From Nematopogon swammerdamellus (lineage: Eukaryota; Arthropoda; Insecta; Lepidoptera; Adelidae), in assembly GCA_946902875.1 (NCBI GenBank), contig OX336351.1, forward strand, positions 5,417,142 through 5,481,141: 64,000 bases of DNA. The letters are read 5' to 3'. Made by a program: the position numbers and the translations under genes. Of this stretch, positions 11,495 to 21,997 are shown one piece after another (position 1 is the stretch's first letter; every line of letters begins with the position of its first letter). The notes beneath the pieces were generated by a model. The model searched no databases. It was not told the origin of the DNA and was given only the letters and a program-made list of their open reading frames with translations.

Positions 11495-11790
11495 TGGTAG
11501 TGTATATCCCGGAGTAACATAACTTTGAAAAAAAGTGGTCAAGTTCGAGAGGAGCTCGCGTAAAGAGGGTTCCGTACCATCCCGATTTCTGTGACAACTA
11601 AAAAACTTAGGATTTTCGTTTAGATTATCCTGTAAATTAAGTGTATATCCCATGGTAAGATAATTTTGAAAAAAAGTGGTCAAGTTCGAGTCGACCTTGC
11701 GTAAAGAGGGTTCCGTACCATCCTGTTTTCTATGAGAACTTGAAGGATTAGGATTTTCGTTTAGGTTTTCCTGTAAATGAAGTGTATATT
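11495..11790. repeat. Tandem duplication of about 160 bp
   Basis: Both copies contain TTTGAAAAAAAGTGGTCAAG, TAAAGAGGGTTCCGTACCAT and TTAGGATTTTCGTTTAG, at 11525 and at about 11667. A third, short piece (TTAGGATTTTCGATTAGG) touches the GA array. Confidence 0.85.
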
Positions 11791-11974
11791 AGGATTTTCG
11801 ATTAGGGAGAGAGGGAGGGAGCGAGGGGGAGCTATGAACGCGGAACGAAGGGGGAAAGGGGGTGGGGGTAAATAGAGGCATAGAGGGAGGGAGGTGAGAG
11901 CGGGCGAGAGGGGAGGTGGAGGGAGGTGAGGGAGGGCCGAGAGGGAGGATTGACGTAGAGAGATGGAAGGGAGG

Positions 11975-11976
11975 GG

Positions 11977-12007
<31 letters not shown>

Positions 12008-12590
12008 GAGAGGGAGAGGGAGAGGGAGAGGGAGAGGGAGAGGGAGAGGGAGAGGGAGAGGGAGAGGGAGAGGGAGAGGGAGAGGGAGAGGGAGAGGGAG
12101 AGGGAGAGGGAGAGGGAGAGGGAGAGGGAGAGGGAGAGGGAGAGGGAGAGGGAGAGGGAGAGGGAGAGGGAGAGGGAGAGGGAGAGGGAGAGGGAGAGGG
12201 AGAGGGAGAGGGAGAGGGAGAGGGAGAGGGAGAGGGAGAGGGAGAGGGAGAGGGAGAGGGAGAGGGAGAGGGAGAGGGAGAGGGAGAGGGAGAGGGAGAG
12301 GGAGAGGGAGAGGGAGAGGGAGAGGGAGAGGGAGAGGGAGAGGGAGAGGGAGAGGGAGAGGGAGAGGGAGAGGGAGAGGGAGAGGGAGAGGGAGAGGGAG
12401 AGGGAGGGAGAGGGAGAGGGAGAGGGAGAGGGAGAGGGAGAGGAGGGAGAGGGAGAGGGAGAGGGAGAGGGGAGGAGAGGGAGGGGGGGACGGGGGGAGG
12501 GAGAGGGAGAGGGAGAGGGAGAGGGAGAGGGAGAGGGAGAGGGAGAGGGAGAGAGGGAGAGGGAGAGGGAGAGGGGGGGAGGGAGAGGGA
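11975..12590. repeat. (GGGAGA)n hexanucleotide array
   Basis: About 100 near-perfect GGGAGA units, interrupted by G-rich variants only after about 12400. Open frames of 211-286 codons on both strands (RG, RE, LS and LP dipeptides) are by-products of the six-base period and are not genes. Confidence 0.97.
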
Positions 12591-12689
12591 GAATATAAGA
12601 GAAACGACAATTTATTATCATATTTGCGTTTAAATCGGATTTACTGTTAGATCGAGTCTACAGCGAGCGAAGCCGCGGGCAAAAGCTAT

Positions 12690-12785
12690 CCTCCATAAAA
12701 TTTAAGCCGATCATCTAAATTCAATTAAAATTAGTACATGCACATTTAACTATACGTGACGCAGGATAGGCTAAATAAAATTCAG
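12690..12785. repeat. Dispersed repeat segment, also at 34497-34580
   Basis: CCGATCATCTAAATTCAAT and CAGGATAGGCT occur in both places with similar spacing. Family unknown. Confidence 0.6.
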
Positions 12786-12867
12786 TTCCGGTTACGCTAA
12801 TAGGTGGAATATTTTACTTAGTTAGGTATCTAAAGTATTTCATTTATTTTGTTTCTTATTTTAATAA

Positions 12868-14140
12868 CGATAGCTTTTTCCCGCGGTTTCGCTCGCGTGA
12901 AATTCGTATTTCAAAAGAAGAAAGTTACTTAACTTAGGCCGGGGCCGGAGGGTGAACTGGATTCAGATAAACAATAAACATTCTCAAAGGAAGTAAGTAA
13001 CATACTAAAGGCGAGGCCGAAGGCCGAGCTGCGTTCAGGGAGAGTATAAACCTTTTCGAAGAAAGTAAGTAACTAAGGGCCTGGCCGAAGGCCGAGCTGT
13101 ATCCTGGAAGACGCTGACAGTAAGTAACTATGGGCGATAGTTACTTACTTTCTTCAACACGGTTTATAGTCTTCGTGAACGCAGCTCGGCCTTCGGCCTC
13201 GCCCTCAATTACTTGATTTCTTCGAAAAGGTTTATAGTCTTCCTGAACGCAGCTCGGCCTCCGGCCTCGCTCTTATTTACTTACTTTCTTCGAGAAGGTT
13301 TATGGTCTTCCTGAACGCAGCGCGGCCTTCGGCATCGCCCTTATTTACTTACTTTCTTCGAAAAGGTTATCGCCTTCCTGATCGCAGCTCGGCCTTCGGC
13401 CTCGCCCTCAGTTACTTACTTTCTTCGAGAAGGTTTATGGTCTTCCTGAACGCAGCTCGGCCTTCGGCCTCACCCTCAATTACTTCATTTCTTCGAGAAG
13501 GTTTGTAGTCTACCTGGACGGAGCTCGGCCTTCGGCCTCGGCCTTATTTACTTACTTTCTTCGAGAAGGTTTATGGTCTTCCTGAACGCAGCTCGCCCTT
13601 CGGCCTCGCCCTCTGTTACTTACTTTCTTCGAAAAGGTTATCGTCTTCCTGAACGCAGCTCGGCCTTCGGCCTCGCCCTCAGTTACTTACTTTCTTCGAG
13701 AAGGTTTATCGTCTTCCTGAACGCAGCTCGGCCTTCGGCCTCGCCTTCTGTTACTTACTTTCTTCGAAAAGGTTATCGTCTTCCTGAACGCAGCTCGGCC
13801 TTCGGCCTCGTCCTCAATTGCTTAATTTCTTCGAGAAGGTTTATAGTCTTCCTGAACGCAGCTCGGCCTTCGGCCTCGCCCTCAGTTACTTACTTTCATC
13901 AAGAAGGTTTATAGTCTTCCTGAACGCAGCTCGGCCTTCGGCCTCGCCCTCAGTTACTTACTTTCTTCGAGAAGGTTTATTGTCTTCCAGAATGCAACTC
14001 ACCATGAAGCCTTGCCGTTAGTTACTTACTTTAGTTGAGAAGGTTTATTGTTTACCTTAACGCAGATTGGCCTTAGTTACTTACTGTCTTCCTTTGAAAT
14101 ACGAATTTCACGCGAGCGAAGCCGCGGGCAAAAGCTAGTA
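12868..14140. mobile_element. Foldback-like element built of 68-bp satellite
   Basis: Inverted termini: CTTTTTCCCGCGGTTTCGCT on the left, GCGAGCGAAGCCGCGGGCAA on the right, each with the TTCACGCGAG/CTCGCGTGAA block. About three satellite units run one way (12960-13120) and about fourteen the other (13140-14080). The turn-around is TAACTATGGGCGATAGTTA near 13127-13145. There is no internal gene. Confidence 0.6.
12960..14080. repeat. 68-bp satellite, inverted arrangement
   Basis: The GCAGCTCGG core recurs at 13181, 13249 and 13317, which fixes the period at 68 bp. Each unit includes TTCTTCGAGAAGGTTTAT, GTCTTCCTGAACGCAGCTCG and the hairpin GGCCTTCGGCC. The 67-113 codon frames (with NAARPSASP) are period artefacts. 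Confidence 0.93.
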
Positions 14141-14252
14141 GCATATAAATCATTTATTTGACTAAAATATACACAATACACAACAGCCTACAAAATACAA
14201 CAATAAGTACACTAATACACTAAAACTAATCTAAAATTAATATCCAGAAAAC

Positions 14253-15290
14253 CTACAAAAAATAAATTTCTGATAAGTCCGCCGAAGCCCCGTCTCTGCC
14301 GACGCCAAGTGTACCCAGTACGCTCGCCGCGTTACCCTTCTGAATCTCAATACTGATCCGCCGTTTAAGGAATGCTTTGGAACGACGGTCGCCAGTCCTC
14401 TCCGCGAGGAGCTTTCCCAGCTTCTCCGTGAAAACCTTGGTTTCAGACGACTATGGTCCCAAAGTCTCCACGGCGAAAGGTTGAAACTCAAAGCGGTCAC
14501 GCAGCGAGCTATACAATCTCGTCTTGGCGGCGGCAGCCTTGTTTGCCGCGGCCCCGGCAGACAAGGAGGTAACGGGAACATGGCTGGGGGCCAGGGTGTC
14601 CACGCATGTGGCGTCCCACACTAGAGCCCTCCCCCGGCTCCACGGCAGTAGGGTCATGCCGTCAGGTCTCTTATGGTCACCGCGGCTAAGGCCAGGTGGC
14701 TCCAGCATGGACGGAATATTGACTGAAGCCAGCGCTCGCTTTATGATGTTATTTAAACCACAGTGACGGGAGAACCTGCCGGCACTCCTCTGACAAGACA
14801 AGCCATGAATTCCGGAGGAGTCTACGTTCTCACCGCAAACGCAGACGTGTGGTTGACACACCCTCGCACCCAGACGCAGAGCAACTGACCGTGACTCCGT
14901 CTAGGAGCGTACCCAGATTAGGTGACGGGTAGGCCTTAAGCCATGCCCCCGATTCCTCCTCCACTGATGCAAGGATGCGCGCCCGATGTATCGTGTTTGC
15001 CTCAGATAAAAGGCCGTCACGAATTTTTACTACCAAAGGCTCATCCCATAAACGTTGGAGGTGTTTATTTTTTTCGGACGGCTCGTCAATGTCTGGACAC
15101 AGCGACTTCCAGCGCTCCACTGCTACAGCCATGTTGTCGACCTCAACGTTGTCGCCTAGTGATGGATGCAAGATCTTACACGTGAGCCCGACGCATGCGT
15201 GAGTGGACGATATGAAGGCTGGAAGTGCTATGTCCGACGCCCGTCTATAACCTATTCCGCCGAGACGTGTGGACAGAGACGCATGAGTCT
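14253..15290 (-). pseudogene. Retroelement ORF, C-terminal region downstream of the RT
   Basis: Minus strand, reading downward from 15290: RLGGIGYRRASDIALPAF, ERWKSLCPD, then [82 protein letters not shown] and ISIEIQKGNAASVLGTL. The ORF has a frameshift near 14875 and a TAG at about 14450 where the copy at 2555 has Trp. It ends at a stop at 14253-14255. HGL.C..SAGR..RH with RPDG...WD.TC is characteristic of an invertebrate retroelement family. The Cys cluster suggests a zinc-binding fold and RPD/WD.T a nuclease-like core (inference). It abuts the foldback-like element. Confidence 0.7.
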
Positions 15291-15429
15291 ATTGTGAATT
15301 TTGAAAATTTATGTTCAAAATTACTTCCAAGAATGATTATCAAAAAAATTCAGACACTCGGATTTTAAGAAAAAAGGGCACATCGCAAGAAATACACAAG
15401 GCGCGGGATACCGAAACAGAACCTAATGC

Positions 15430-15855
15430 TAAGTACACACATACGTGCTTGATCGACGTTTTTACGTTCATTCGAGCAAGTATGACTCATGCTCGATCGT
15501 GTAGACCATTTTTGATACATGCTCGAACGTCCAACATCGAGCAAATGCTCGCTTCGAACAAGATTGAATACTGCATAATTTTTGGTCGATGTTGGATGCG
15601 AGCCTGCGAGCATGCTTGTGCGTGTGGCCGCTACTTCGAGCAAGTCAGTCGGTCCCACGAGCGGTGGAGGATGGATACCCGCAATACACAGCAACAAGTC
15701 GTCCATGGCTCGATACAATACGACGCACAGTGAGCATGTCAGTCGCGCATCTCGAACAAAAACCAAAGTGTGGATGCAACGTCGAACATGGCTCGCAGCA
15801 AGCTTGCTCTATCAATTTTGCTCGTCGAGCATCTACGTACGTGTGGAGCTACCCG
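15430..15855. mobile_element. Candidate TIR element (MITE) rich in CGAGC motifs
   Basis: The left end CACACATACGTGCTTGATCG and the complement of the right end CACACGTACGTAGATGCTCG form an imperfect terminal inverted repeat. The interior is full of GCTCGA/TCGAGC words. Open frames of 90-140 codons on both strands look like artefacts of this composition. No convincing target duplication. Confidence 0.45.
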
Positions 15856-15859
15856 AGAT

Positions 15860-16226
15860 GAAGAGCTACATGAGGGTTAATATGTTGTAATTTATCACTA
15901 AATAGTTCCAAATTGTTAGATTTTTTATCTATTAAAGCTTCCATGCTCTCGGAGCAAAGGGGTGCGCCTAATAAGAACAGATCGTCATTGACAACAATAT
16001 GCATGTAAATAGTGTATTTATTTATAGCATGCAGCGAATTCGCTGTCGGTATGTTTGTTTGTTGTACGCGATAATGTTACAACGGTTAGGGTTGCATAAT
16101 TAATTAGATACACAAACACGGAGCTATGACAACATTATTAGGTGACGCTAACCCGGAAGCTGGTGCACAAAGGAATTAAAAAGAATAGGACGGCTATCAA
16201 CTCGTCGATGTGGTAGACACTATAGT
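15860..16226. other. No recognised gene
   Basis: AT-rich DNA with no motif I can assign. Confidence 0.5.
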
Positions 16227-16234
16227 ATACACAA

Positions 16235-16635
16235 AAAGCGGCGGGTGGCCGAGTGGTTTGGGCATCGGCCTCTCATGCGAGAGGTCCGAATCCGGTCGGC
16301 GTGTACCAATGAGTTTTTTCTGGCGAAAAAATTGATACGTCATTGTGCATACCTACACCTGCTGCTTCACCGTTCGGAACCGGTGTAAAACTGTAGGTCC
16401 CTTCCCTTACCCCTTACTAGGTGGTAGGCACAAATTGTAGCCGACTGGGTTGATACCACCGTACTGGATGTAAGACGGCCGCATAGCAGCCTCGGCTGTG
16501 TTCTCCTCTAGTCCAGTATAGCCAGCAAACCAGGGAAGTCTCCGGTATGGCACCTACCTTCTCGGAGGTGATATTGGCTGGTCGGAGCATGTGCTTATTG
16601 GCCCCTCCGACTCAGTCACCCATACCGGATTACAG
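16235..16635 (+). mobile_element. SINE, type B (tRNA-Leu/Ser-like head), with target duplication
   Basis: The head has A box GGTGGCCGAGTGG and an eroded B box (GTCCGAATCC; intact GGTTCGAATCC at 50.1 kb). CGTGTACCAATGAGTTTTTT follows, then ACTGTAGGTCCCTTCCCTT shared with type A. The type B-specific 3' half has AGTCTCCGGTATGGCACC and GATATTGGCTGGTCGGAGCA. ATACACAA flanks both sides (16227-16234 and 16636-16643), a plausible 8-bp target-site duplication. Confidence 0.85.
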
Positions 16636-16689
16636 ATACACAATTGTTTTTTTTAATTTAATTTTAATTTAAATTTAATAAATATACAT

Positions 16690-16855
16690 ACAGATATTGC
16701 GAACTGTCTTCCGAGTGTGTAATGTCGTATTAACAGGCTAGACAGCATGGTGCCTCTCTGAGCGTAGTTTCGCTAGGAAAGGTGTTTTTGGCTCTGTCAA
16801 CTGCACCATTGGTCCCTCGGCACTGCCACCACTGTCTATTTACATAAAAAAATGG
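16690..16855 (+). mobile_element. LINE family E 3' UTR fragment
   Basis: CTCTCTGAGCGTAGTTTCGC, CTCTGTCAACTGCACCATTG and an A-rich end match 8280-8390 and 59160-59260. Confidence 0.65.
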
Positions 16856-16861
16856 AGCTAA

Positions 16862-16943
16862 AAGTTTCACGTGGAATCCGAGCCAAGGCCAACCTCAACG
16901 GTCGAACGACCACCCATCCAAAGTCTGACCGCGCCGTCCGTCG
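16862..16943 (-). mobile_element. SINE type A head fragment
   Basis: CACGTGGAATCCGAGCCAAG and GACCACCCATCCAAAGTCTG are the complement of the type A T-arm and 5S-like block. Confidence 0.65.
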
Positions 16944-17667
16944 TAGAAAATGTAATTAGATTAGAGCAAAGCAATGAAGGCGGGCGGATCCCTCGACACG
17001 TGGAAATAGTTGATCTTGACTTTTTATTGTCTGCCTGTTGATAAGATATCACATAAGAAATTATTACATTAATTAATTAAGTAATAACGTAATTAATTAA
17101 AGCTGAAACCGAGGAAGATATTAATAAATTCTTGATATTAAATTTTACAAGACAAATTGTCCCCAATTATATTTGCATAGATTATTTACCTACCGTCAGT
17201 ATTCCTGATTACACGAAAAATAAAACATTTTTTTATCTTAGTATCAAAAATGAAAAATGTGAAATCCTTAGAGGTTTGCGCATCAAACAATATCAGACAG
17301 CAAATTGTATTCGCTATTTCGTATACCCAATTTCGTAATTGAATAAAATGCTGAAAATTTCTGTTTTCATCTCGCGCTACCGAGTGATGTGATGAGCTGC
17401 CGTTGACGCGCGCACGAGCGCTCAATCTTTTGACAGTTCGCTGTCAAATTGTTCCCTAGCTCTTCATAAATAGAATGAAATATGATGAAAGCAAATGATG
17501 AAACAGGATGAAAGTTAAAACGATTTATAATAAAATATTATTTACTATGGAATTAAATTAAATTAGAGACTAAAACTACCTATCAAATTAAAATTACCTA
17601 AACTAAAACAAAACAAACAACTTTAAAAATAATTAGCCTCTCGAGAGACTATCACGAAATAGATATA
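16944..17667. other. AT-rich stretch without recognised genes
   Basis: Short frames (up to 79 codons near 17186-17425) show no motif. Confidence 0.5.
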
Positions 17668-17813
17668 ATATAAAAAAATATAAAAACCGCCTTCCAAAAA
17701 AAAAGTAGAACTAAAAAACTATTTAAAATAAAAATATAAAAACCGCTTTCAAAAATGTATGAAATAAAAAAAAACCAACCCTAGAGTTGAAGGCGGTGCT
17801 AAAGCAAGCAAAA
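17668..17813 (+). mobile_element. Half-copy of the hairpin element seen at 19334-19510
   Basis: TATAAAAACCGCTTTCAAAA, ATGTATGAAATAAAA and CTAGAGTTGAAGGCGGTGC match the left arm and loop of 19334-19510. The right arm is missing. A shorter piece (AATATAAAAACCGCCTTCC) lies just upstream at 17668. Confidence 0.7.
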
Positions 17814-18290
17814 ATGATGCATGAAAGAAAACATGAGTGGATGATATTCTTTGTGATTTGGTAGACAATTGGATACACTTTGTATCTTTAGATTTTTAAT
17901 ATGAACATTTCTTTATAATCAACTTTTACTAAATTGTTGTTGAATTGACTTGATATATTTAAGTATCAAACTGACGATGGCACTATACACCAGATATAGG
18001 TAATGTAAATAGGCAAAGTGGTCAGATTCTTCAGTATTCATGTTTATCCTGTAAGTATTAATACTCTTGTGAGCGGTAGTGTGGGTTAATTATTTGTAAG
18101 TTACTATAATATAATACTTGGTACTAGCAAAACATTGTGCCTTGCGGAGTTTGTTTGACAGTTCTTCTTCGCATTGAATTTAGAACTGGCGGAATATTCG
18201 AGATGTCCAAGCGTAGGTTACCTTATGAGGATAAGGATGAAATTATACAATAAACCAAAAGTAAACAACAATAATATCATTAAGCCGCAA
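17814..18290. other. No recognised gene
   Basis: AT-rich DNA with no features assigned. Confidence 0.5.
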
Positions 18291-18294
18291 GTAA

Positions 18295-18455
18295 GACGAG
18301 AAGACCCACCTGCTGCATGACTCGGCGTGAGAGGTGGCTACCCTCTCGTCCTTTAGCACGGCATCGTGCCCTTATCCTTTAGTCGCCTTTTACGGCATGC
18401 ACGGGGAGAGATGCAGTGGGCGATTCTTTTTAAGTACCGGCACCACACGGTACAT
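18295..18455 (-). mobile_element. Full-type C element (non-tRNA retroposon), 5' part
   Basis: On the minus strand it runs from ACCGTGTGGTGCCGGTACTT through TGCATGCCGTAAAAGGCGAC to GAGAGGGTAGCCACCTCTC. This is the parental form of the type C head: after GGCGACTAAAGGATAAGGGC it continues with its own body, not the SINE body. Similar copies are at 39225 and 47330. Confidence 0.65.
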
Positions 18456-18721
18456 AATTAAACTTAAATCTTTATTCTTACTTAAATCTTTATTCTATTC
18501 TGCTCTAAAAGTGAATTACCTACTCCTTAAATTATCTTATGCTCGCTCTGGCAAAAAGAATCGCCGAACGCCGTGCGTTCTGCGCTCTGCACCATATTAT
18601 GGAAGAAAATGTTGAACTTCAAATAAAATTGAAATATTGTTTCCAAAATAAAACAAATATATATTTTAAGATGTCCTTTATGTCTGGTAAAACGTGTAGA
18701 TGATGATGAAGATTAGATTTT

Positions 18722-18845
18722 AATAAAAAAATTAGGGTTCCGTATCCGTACGGAAGCCTATTTATTACTAAGCCTACACCCCCCGTCTGTCTGTCTGTCT
18801 GTCTGTCCGTATCTTTTGAACCGTAATAGGTAGCCATTTGCAATG
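18722..18845. mobile_element. TIR family T internal fragment with (GTCT)n
   Basis: TTAGGGTTCCGTATCCGTAC, a CTGTCTGTCTGTCTGTCC run and TTTTGAACCGTAATAGGTAG match (inverted) 30850-31005 and the interior of 34720-35579. Confidence 0.6.
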
Positions 18846-18872
18846 TTCACAGAATGTTATTATCACGAATAT

Positions 18873-19022
18873 ATTTTTTTATGGAAACTGACACTGTTAT
18901 CATGTTGTTGTTCACTAATGACACATCCGTGATGTCAGCCCATAACACCTTGGTGAACTAGGTGGCATGTCAGTGCTTTCCTTCAGTCGTGCCGGCTACA
19001 CTGAACTGTACAGAAAACACGA
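18873..19022 (-). mobile_element. SINE body (A/C type), 5' truncated
   Basis: From the T-run and ATGGAAACTGACAC at the 3' end to GCCGGCTACACTGAACTG. The head is absent. Confidence 0.8.
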
Positions 19023-19333
19023 AAAGAAAACACGTGAAATCATTATATGTATGTTCATTTATTTTCTCGTGGAGCCTAAACTATATAACTGATTTCTCGA
19101 TAAGAGAATTCATATTATGGCCAAACAAAAAATTCCAGTCGGCGGCACTGAGCAATCGAGCGCAGTGCGCGCGTTTATATGGTGAATTTTGTAGTTTTTG
19201 TTTGTTTAAAAATTATTAGGATTTTTTTTTCAAATAGCTTTAGTGTCTAGAAAATTGAATTCCCTATACAATGACGTAAATTTTATTCCAAAATAATTAT
19301 CCAGTATGGAGCTAGCTCGACATAAGAAATTAT

Positions 19334-19510
19334 TAAAAAAATATAAAAACCGCCTTCAAAAATGTATGAAATAAAAAAATAAAAATCAAACCGTAGAGTT
19401 GAAGGCGGTCGGTTATTTTTGCTTGCTTTAGCACCACCGCCTTCAACTCTAGGGTTCGATTTTTATTTTTTTATTTCATACATTTTTGAAGGCGGTTTTT
19501 ATATTTTTTT
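19334..19510. mobile_element. Near-perfect hairpin (foldback) element, 75-bp arms
   Basis: Left arm 19334-19409 and right arm 19436-19510 are almost exact inverted copies: AACCGCCTTCAAAAATGTAT versus ATACATTTTTGAAGGCGGTT, and GAGTTGAAGGCGGT versus ACCGCCTTCAACTC. The loop is about 26 bp with TTTTTGCTTGCTTTAGC. It is non-coding and likely a MITE. Confidence 0.85.
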
Positions 19511-19578
19511 AAATAGTTTTTAAATAGTTTTTTATTTCACAGTTTTTTTAGTAATTTTTATTTGCTATTAATGTACTC

Positions 19579-19612
19579 GGCGGAATCGCTCGGCCTTCGG
19601 CCTCGCGATTCC
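19579..19612. repeat. Nested palindrome around the satellite core
   Basis: CGGAATCGC and GCGATTCCG flank the 11-bp hairpin GGCCTTCGGCC. The inner 19 bases are identical to the core of the 68-bp satellite at 13-14 kb. Confidence 0.8.
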
Positions 19613-20820
19613 GCCTCGCTTTCCAATCCGATCTTGACTAAAAAAGCTGGACTGAACCGAAGACAAAAATAATCATCGAAATCGGTTCACAATTGGGGAA
19701 GATATTGCTGAACATACATAAAAATAAAAAATACATACAGCCGAACATAGAACCTCCTCCTTTTTTGAAGTCGCTTAAAAATAGAGTCACATTCAGAATT
19801 TTATTCACCTTGAAAAAATACTGTAAATTTAAAAAGCCTGGTTCAGTGTTTAGTGCATATTACCTGTCTAGTTAAAAAAAAATCATAATAATATCGACTT
19901 CATAGAACTAAATTTTTGATTGAAGTTTTAAAAAAAAAAATAAAAAAAAGTTTTTAAAAATAGAACAATTTTCGTTGTTTTGCCATAAGAATCCTGATCC
20001 TTAAGCTGTTCCAGCTATTGAGTAATAAATTTGTAAATAGATTTAAGTTAACAAAATAACTTTTTACGCAATATCAAAAGTGGTTTATGTATGATCGAAC
20101 CAAAAATTCCTCGGACTCCTAGTCTATTAGAATAGTTGCACACGCTCGCTTACAGCATTTTCGGCCAAATTTTTATTTGTTATTTGATTACCTTTGCGCA
20201 GTCGGGTTTTATAAAATTTATATTCTATTGTTTTCAGTTTAAACCATTAAGTGTGGTATATTTATCTTTCCGCCTTACAACAACTATACCCCACTCCATG
20301 GGGTTGGAAGACAATTTATTTTTAAGTTTGATAAAACGGCGCCTCCCGCCATTTTGAATGCCTATTGATTTATTAATTAACTATAAAACCCGCTTGGTAC
20401 GCCGACTATCAAACACAAATTCAATAATTCTCAATCCCTTAGGGCCCAGAGTTCCTAAGATACATAGAGAAGAGAAGAGATAGAGAAGAAACTAAATAAA
20501 ATATAAATTAAAAAAATCAATAATGCCTCATACATAACATAACCTACCTAATATTTTGTGCTAATTTAGTTTTGATGTTATAATCGTGAAAGTTTAGGCT
20601 CAGTAAGTGAAAACATTATATACACACATAAGCCTCCAAAATTGTAACGCTCCAATTGGCTTCGCCGTCGTCAGGTGAAAACAAATTGGAATTGAACTAC
20701 GCCAGGCATCTAGCTAGTAGGAAATGAAATTAGGACGCCACTAGAGCGATACTAGAGACTAGCCCTGCGCTGGAATACAGCAATTAATTTGCAACATTAT
20801 TGTGTGCATAGGTATATGAA
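19613..20820. other. AT-rich stretch without recognised genes
   Basis: Frames of 60-73 codons near 19693 and 20136 have no motif or coding character. AT-rich throughout. Confidence 0.5.
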
Positions 20821-20821
20821 A

Positions 20822-21120
20822 CAGCCTCGGTAGCTCGGTGGTGCTATGTACCGGTGAAAAATCATCGTTGGTGCTCCCATTGGGCGCGGCCTGACTTTTG
20901 ATGGGTATAGAAATGACGTAAATCTCTTTGGGGTATAGCGAAAAGATGGAAACTCAATCAGGGAGTGAAAATTCTTTATTAGGAATAAACGAACGAGATA
21001 ATGGAAAATGAATATGTGAACTTAAAACACTAAAAGATTAAGAAGATGAATAGTTTAGGTACTAGGCGATAACTAGAGAGTGAGGATGTTGGCGATGACC
21101 TCTTAGTCTGAGTTGTTCCG
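20822..21120 (+). other. Type A SINE head fragment then unassigned DNA
   Basis: CAGCCTCGGTAGCTCGGTGG at 20822 is an isolated type A tRNA-like head. TTTTGATGGGTATAGAAATG follows, and the rest is unassigned. Confidence 0.45.
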
Positions 21121-21285
21121 GAAGGAAGAGCTGTCAACACAGGTAGTAGAAGCTAGTGGTGCCATTGGCGAAGTCAGATGAAGAGCTGCCGGCAGGTGGA
21201 AGGTGGTAATGGTGCCGATGGTCTAGTCGGATGAAGAGCGGCCAGCAGGTGGAAGGTGGTAGTGGTGCCGATGGTCAAGTCGACT
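21121..21285. repeat. 52-bp tandem repeat, three copies
   Basis: GATGAAGAGC recurs at 21178 and 21230, with a diverged first unit from 21121. Each unit has GCAGGTGGAAGGTGGTA and GGTGCCGATGGTC. Confidence 0.85.
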
Positions 21286-21714
21286 AGCATCAGTCCGACA
21301 GGCTGGAACCCGAACTTGAGGCAGTACAGCCCCCGGCACGCATTGCTGATCTGCAGGCCAGCTTACTCCTCTTGCATAGTGATCAATCAATTAAATATTC
21401 TTGACGAATTGATAAGTTCAGCAATTTGTATTGAATTCCATCTCGACAGTGATGACAGGAGGGATCAACTGACGTTCCTTATGTTTTTTTACATTTTTCA
21501 AATTTCACAAACCAACCATAGTAAATATAAAAGTATGTTTGTTACATGGGTGACCGTCCGACCGTTGGGAATGAAATGAAAATGTATCTATTTTATTGCA
21601 ACAATCGAATGTGACAAAAGACGAACTTAAAGCCTAAAGGCATTCTCTACCAGTCGCGCCTGGGATTCTGGCTAAGTTAGATGGGTATAGAATAGAATAG
21701 AATAGAAACTTTTT

Positions 21715-21840
21715 TGTTTTCATTGAAACCGCGACATGTGAAGCCGACCATAAGGTGTCTAGTGACGCACATGGACATTGGGTCATATGCGGGGGTTACG
21801 AATGCCATGCCGGCCTGACAGTTGCCCATTCAAACCCCAC
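21715..21840 (-). mobile_element. LINE family J 3' UTR fragment
   Basis: A T-rich start, GCGACATGTGAAGCC, AAGGTGTCTAGTGACGCACA and ATGCCATGCCGGCCTGACAG match 48540-48640 inverted. Confidence 0.75.
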
Positions 21841-21997
21841 AATTTCACACAATTAAACAAATAAGTACACATAAAAACAGTACACATAAAACGCTCATCT
21901 AGCTAGTAGCTCTAGTAGGCTGACCACTATATTGTTCGACCTAACTAGAGTGTAATATTTTTTTTAGTTTACAGGTTTCATAGTATAGCCTATATGC

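Larger units (their letters stand above)
11387..12688 (+). mobile_element. Helitron-like, microsatellite-bearing non-autonomous element
   Basis: Left end CACTAATATCATAAATGTGA plus (GTTT)n, then ACGCCTGAACGGCTGGACGG, a roughly 160-bp internal tandem duplication and a 600-bp (GGGAGA)n array. The right end has TTAAATCGGATTTACTG and CAGCGAGCGAAGCCGCGGGC. The order of parts equals that of the inverted element at 58-1432. No ORF beyond repeat artefacts. Confidence 0.5.

Noticed and set aside
11761..12650. Ser/Leu, Pro/Leu, Arg/Gly and Arg/Glu open frames up to 286 codons
   Set aside because: Translation of (GGGAGA)n in several frames.
13302..14021. Repeated protein frames with NAARPSASP motifs
   Set aside because: Three times 68 bp gives a 68-codon period; the frames follow the satellite and lack any gene context.
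15311..15890. Several 90-140 codon frames on both strands
   Set aside because: They overlap in all directions inside a CGAGC-rich candidate MITE and show no domain.
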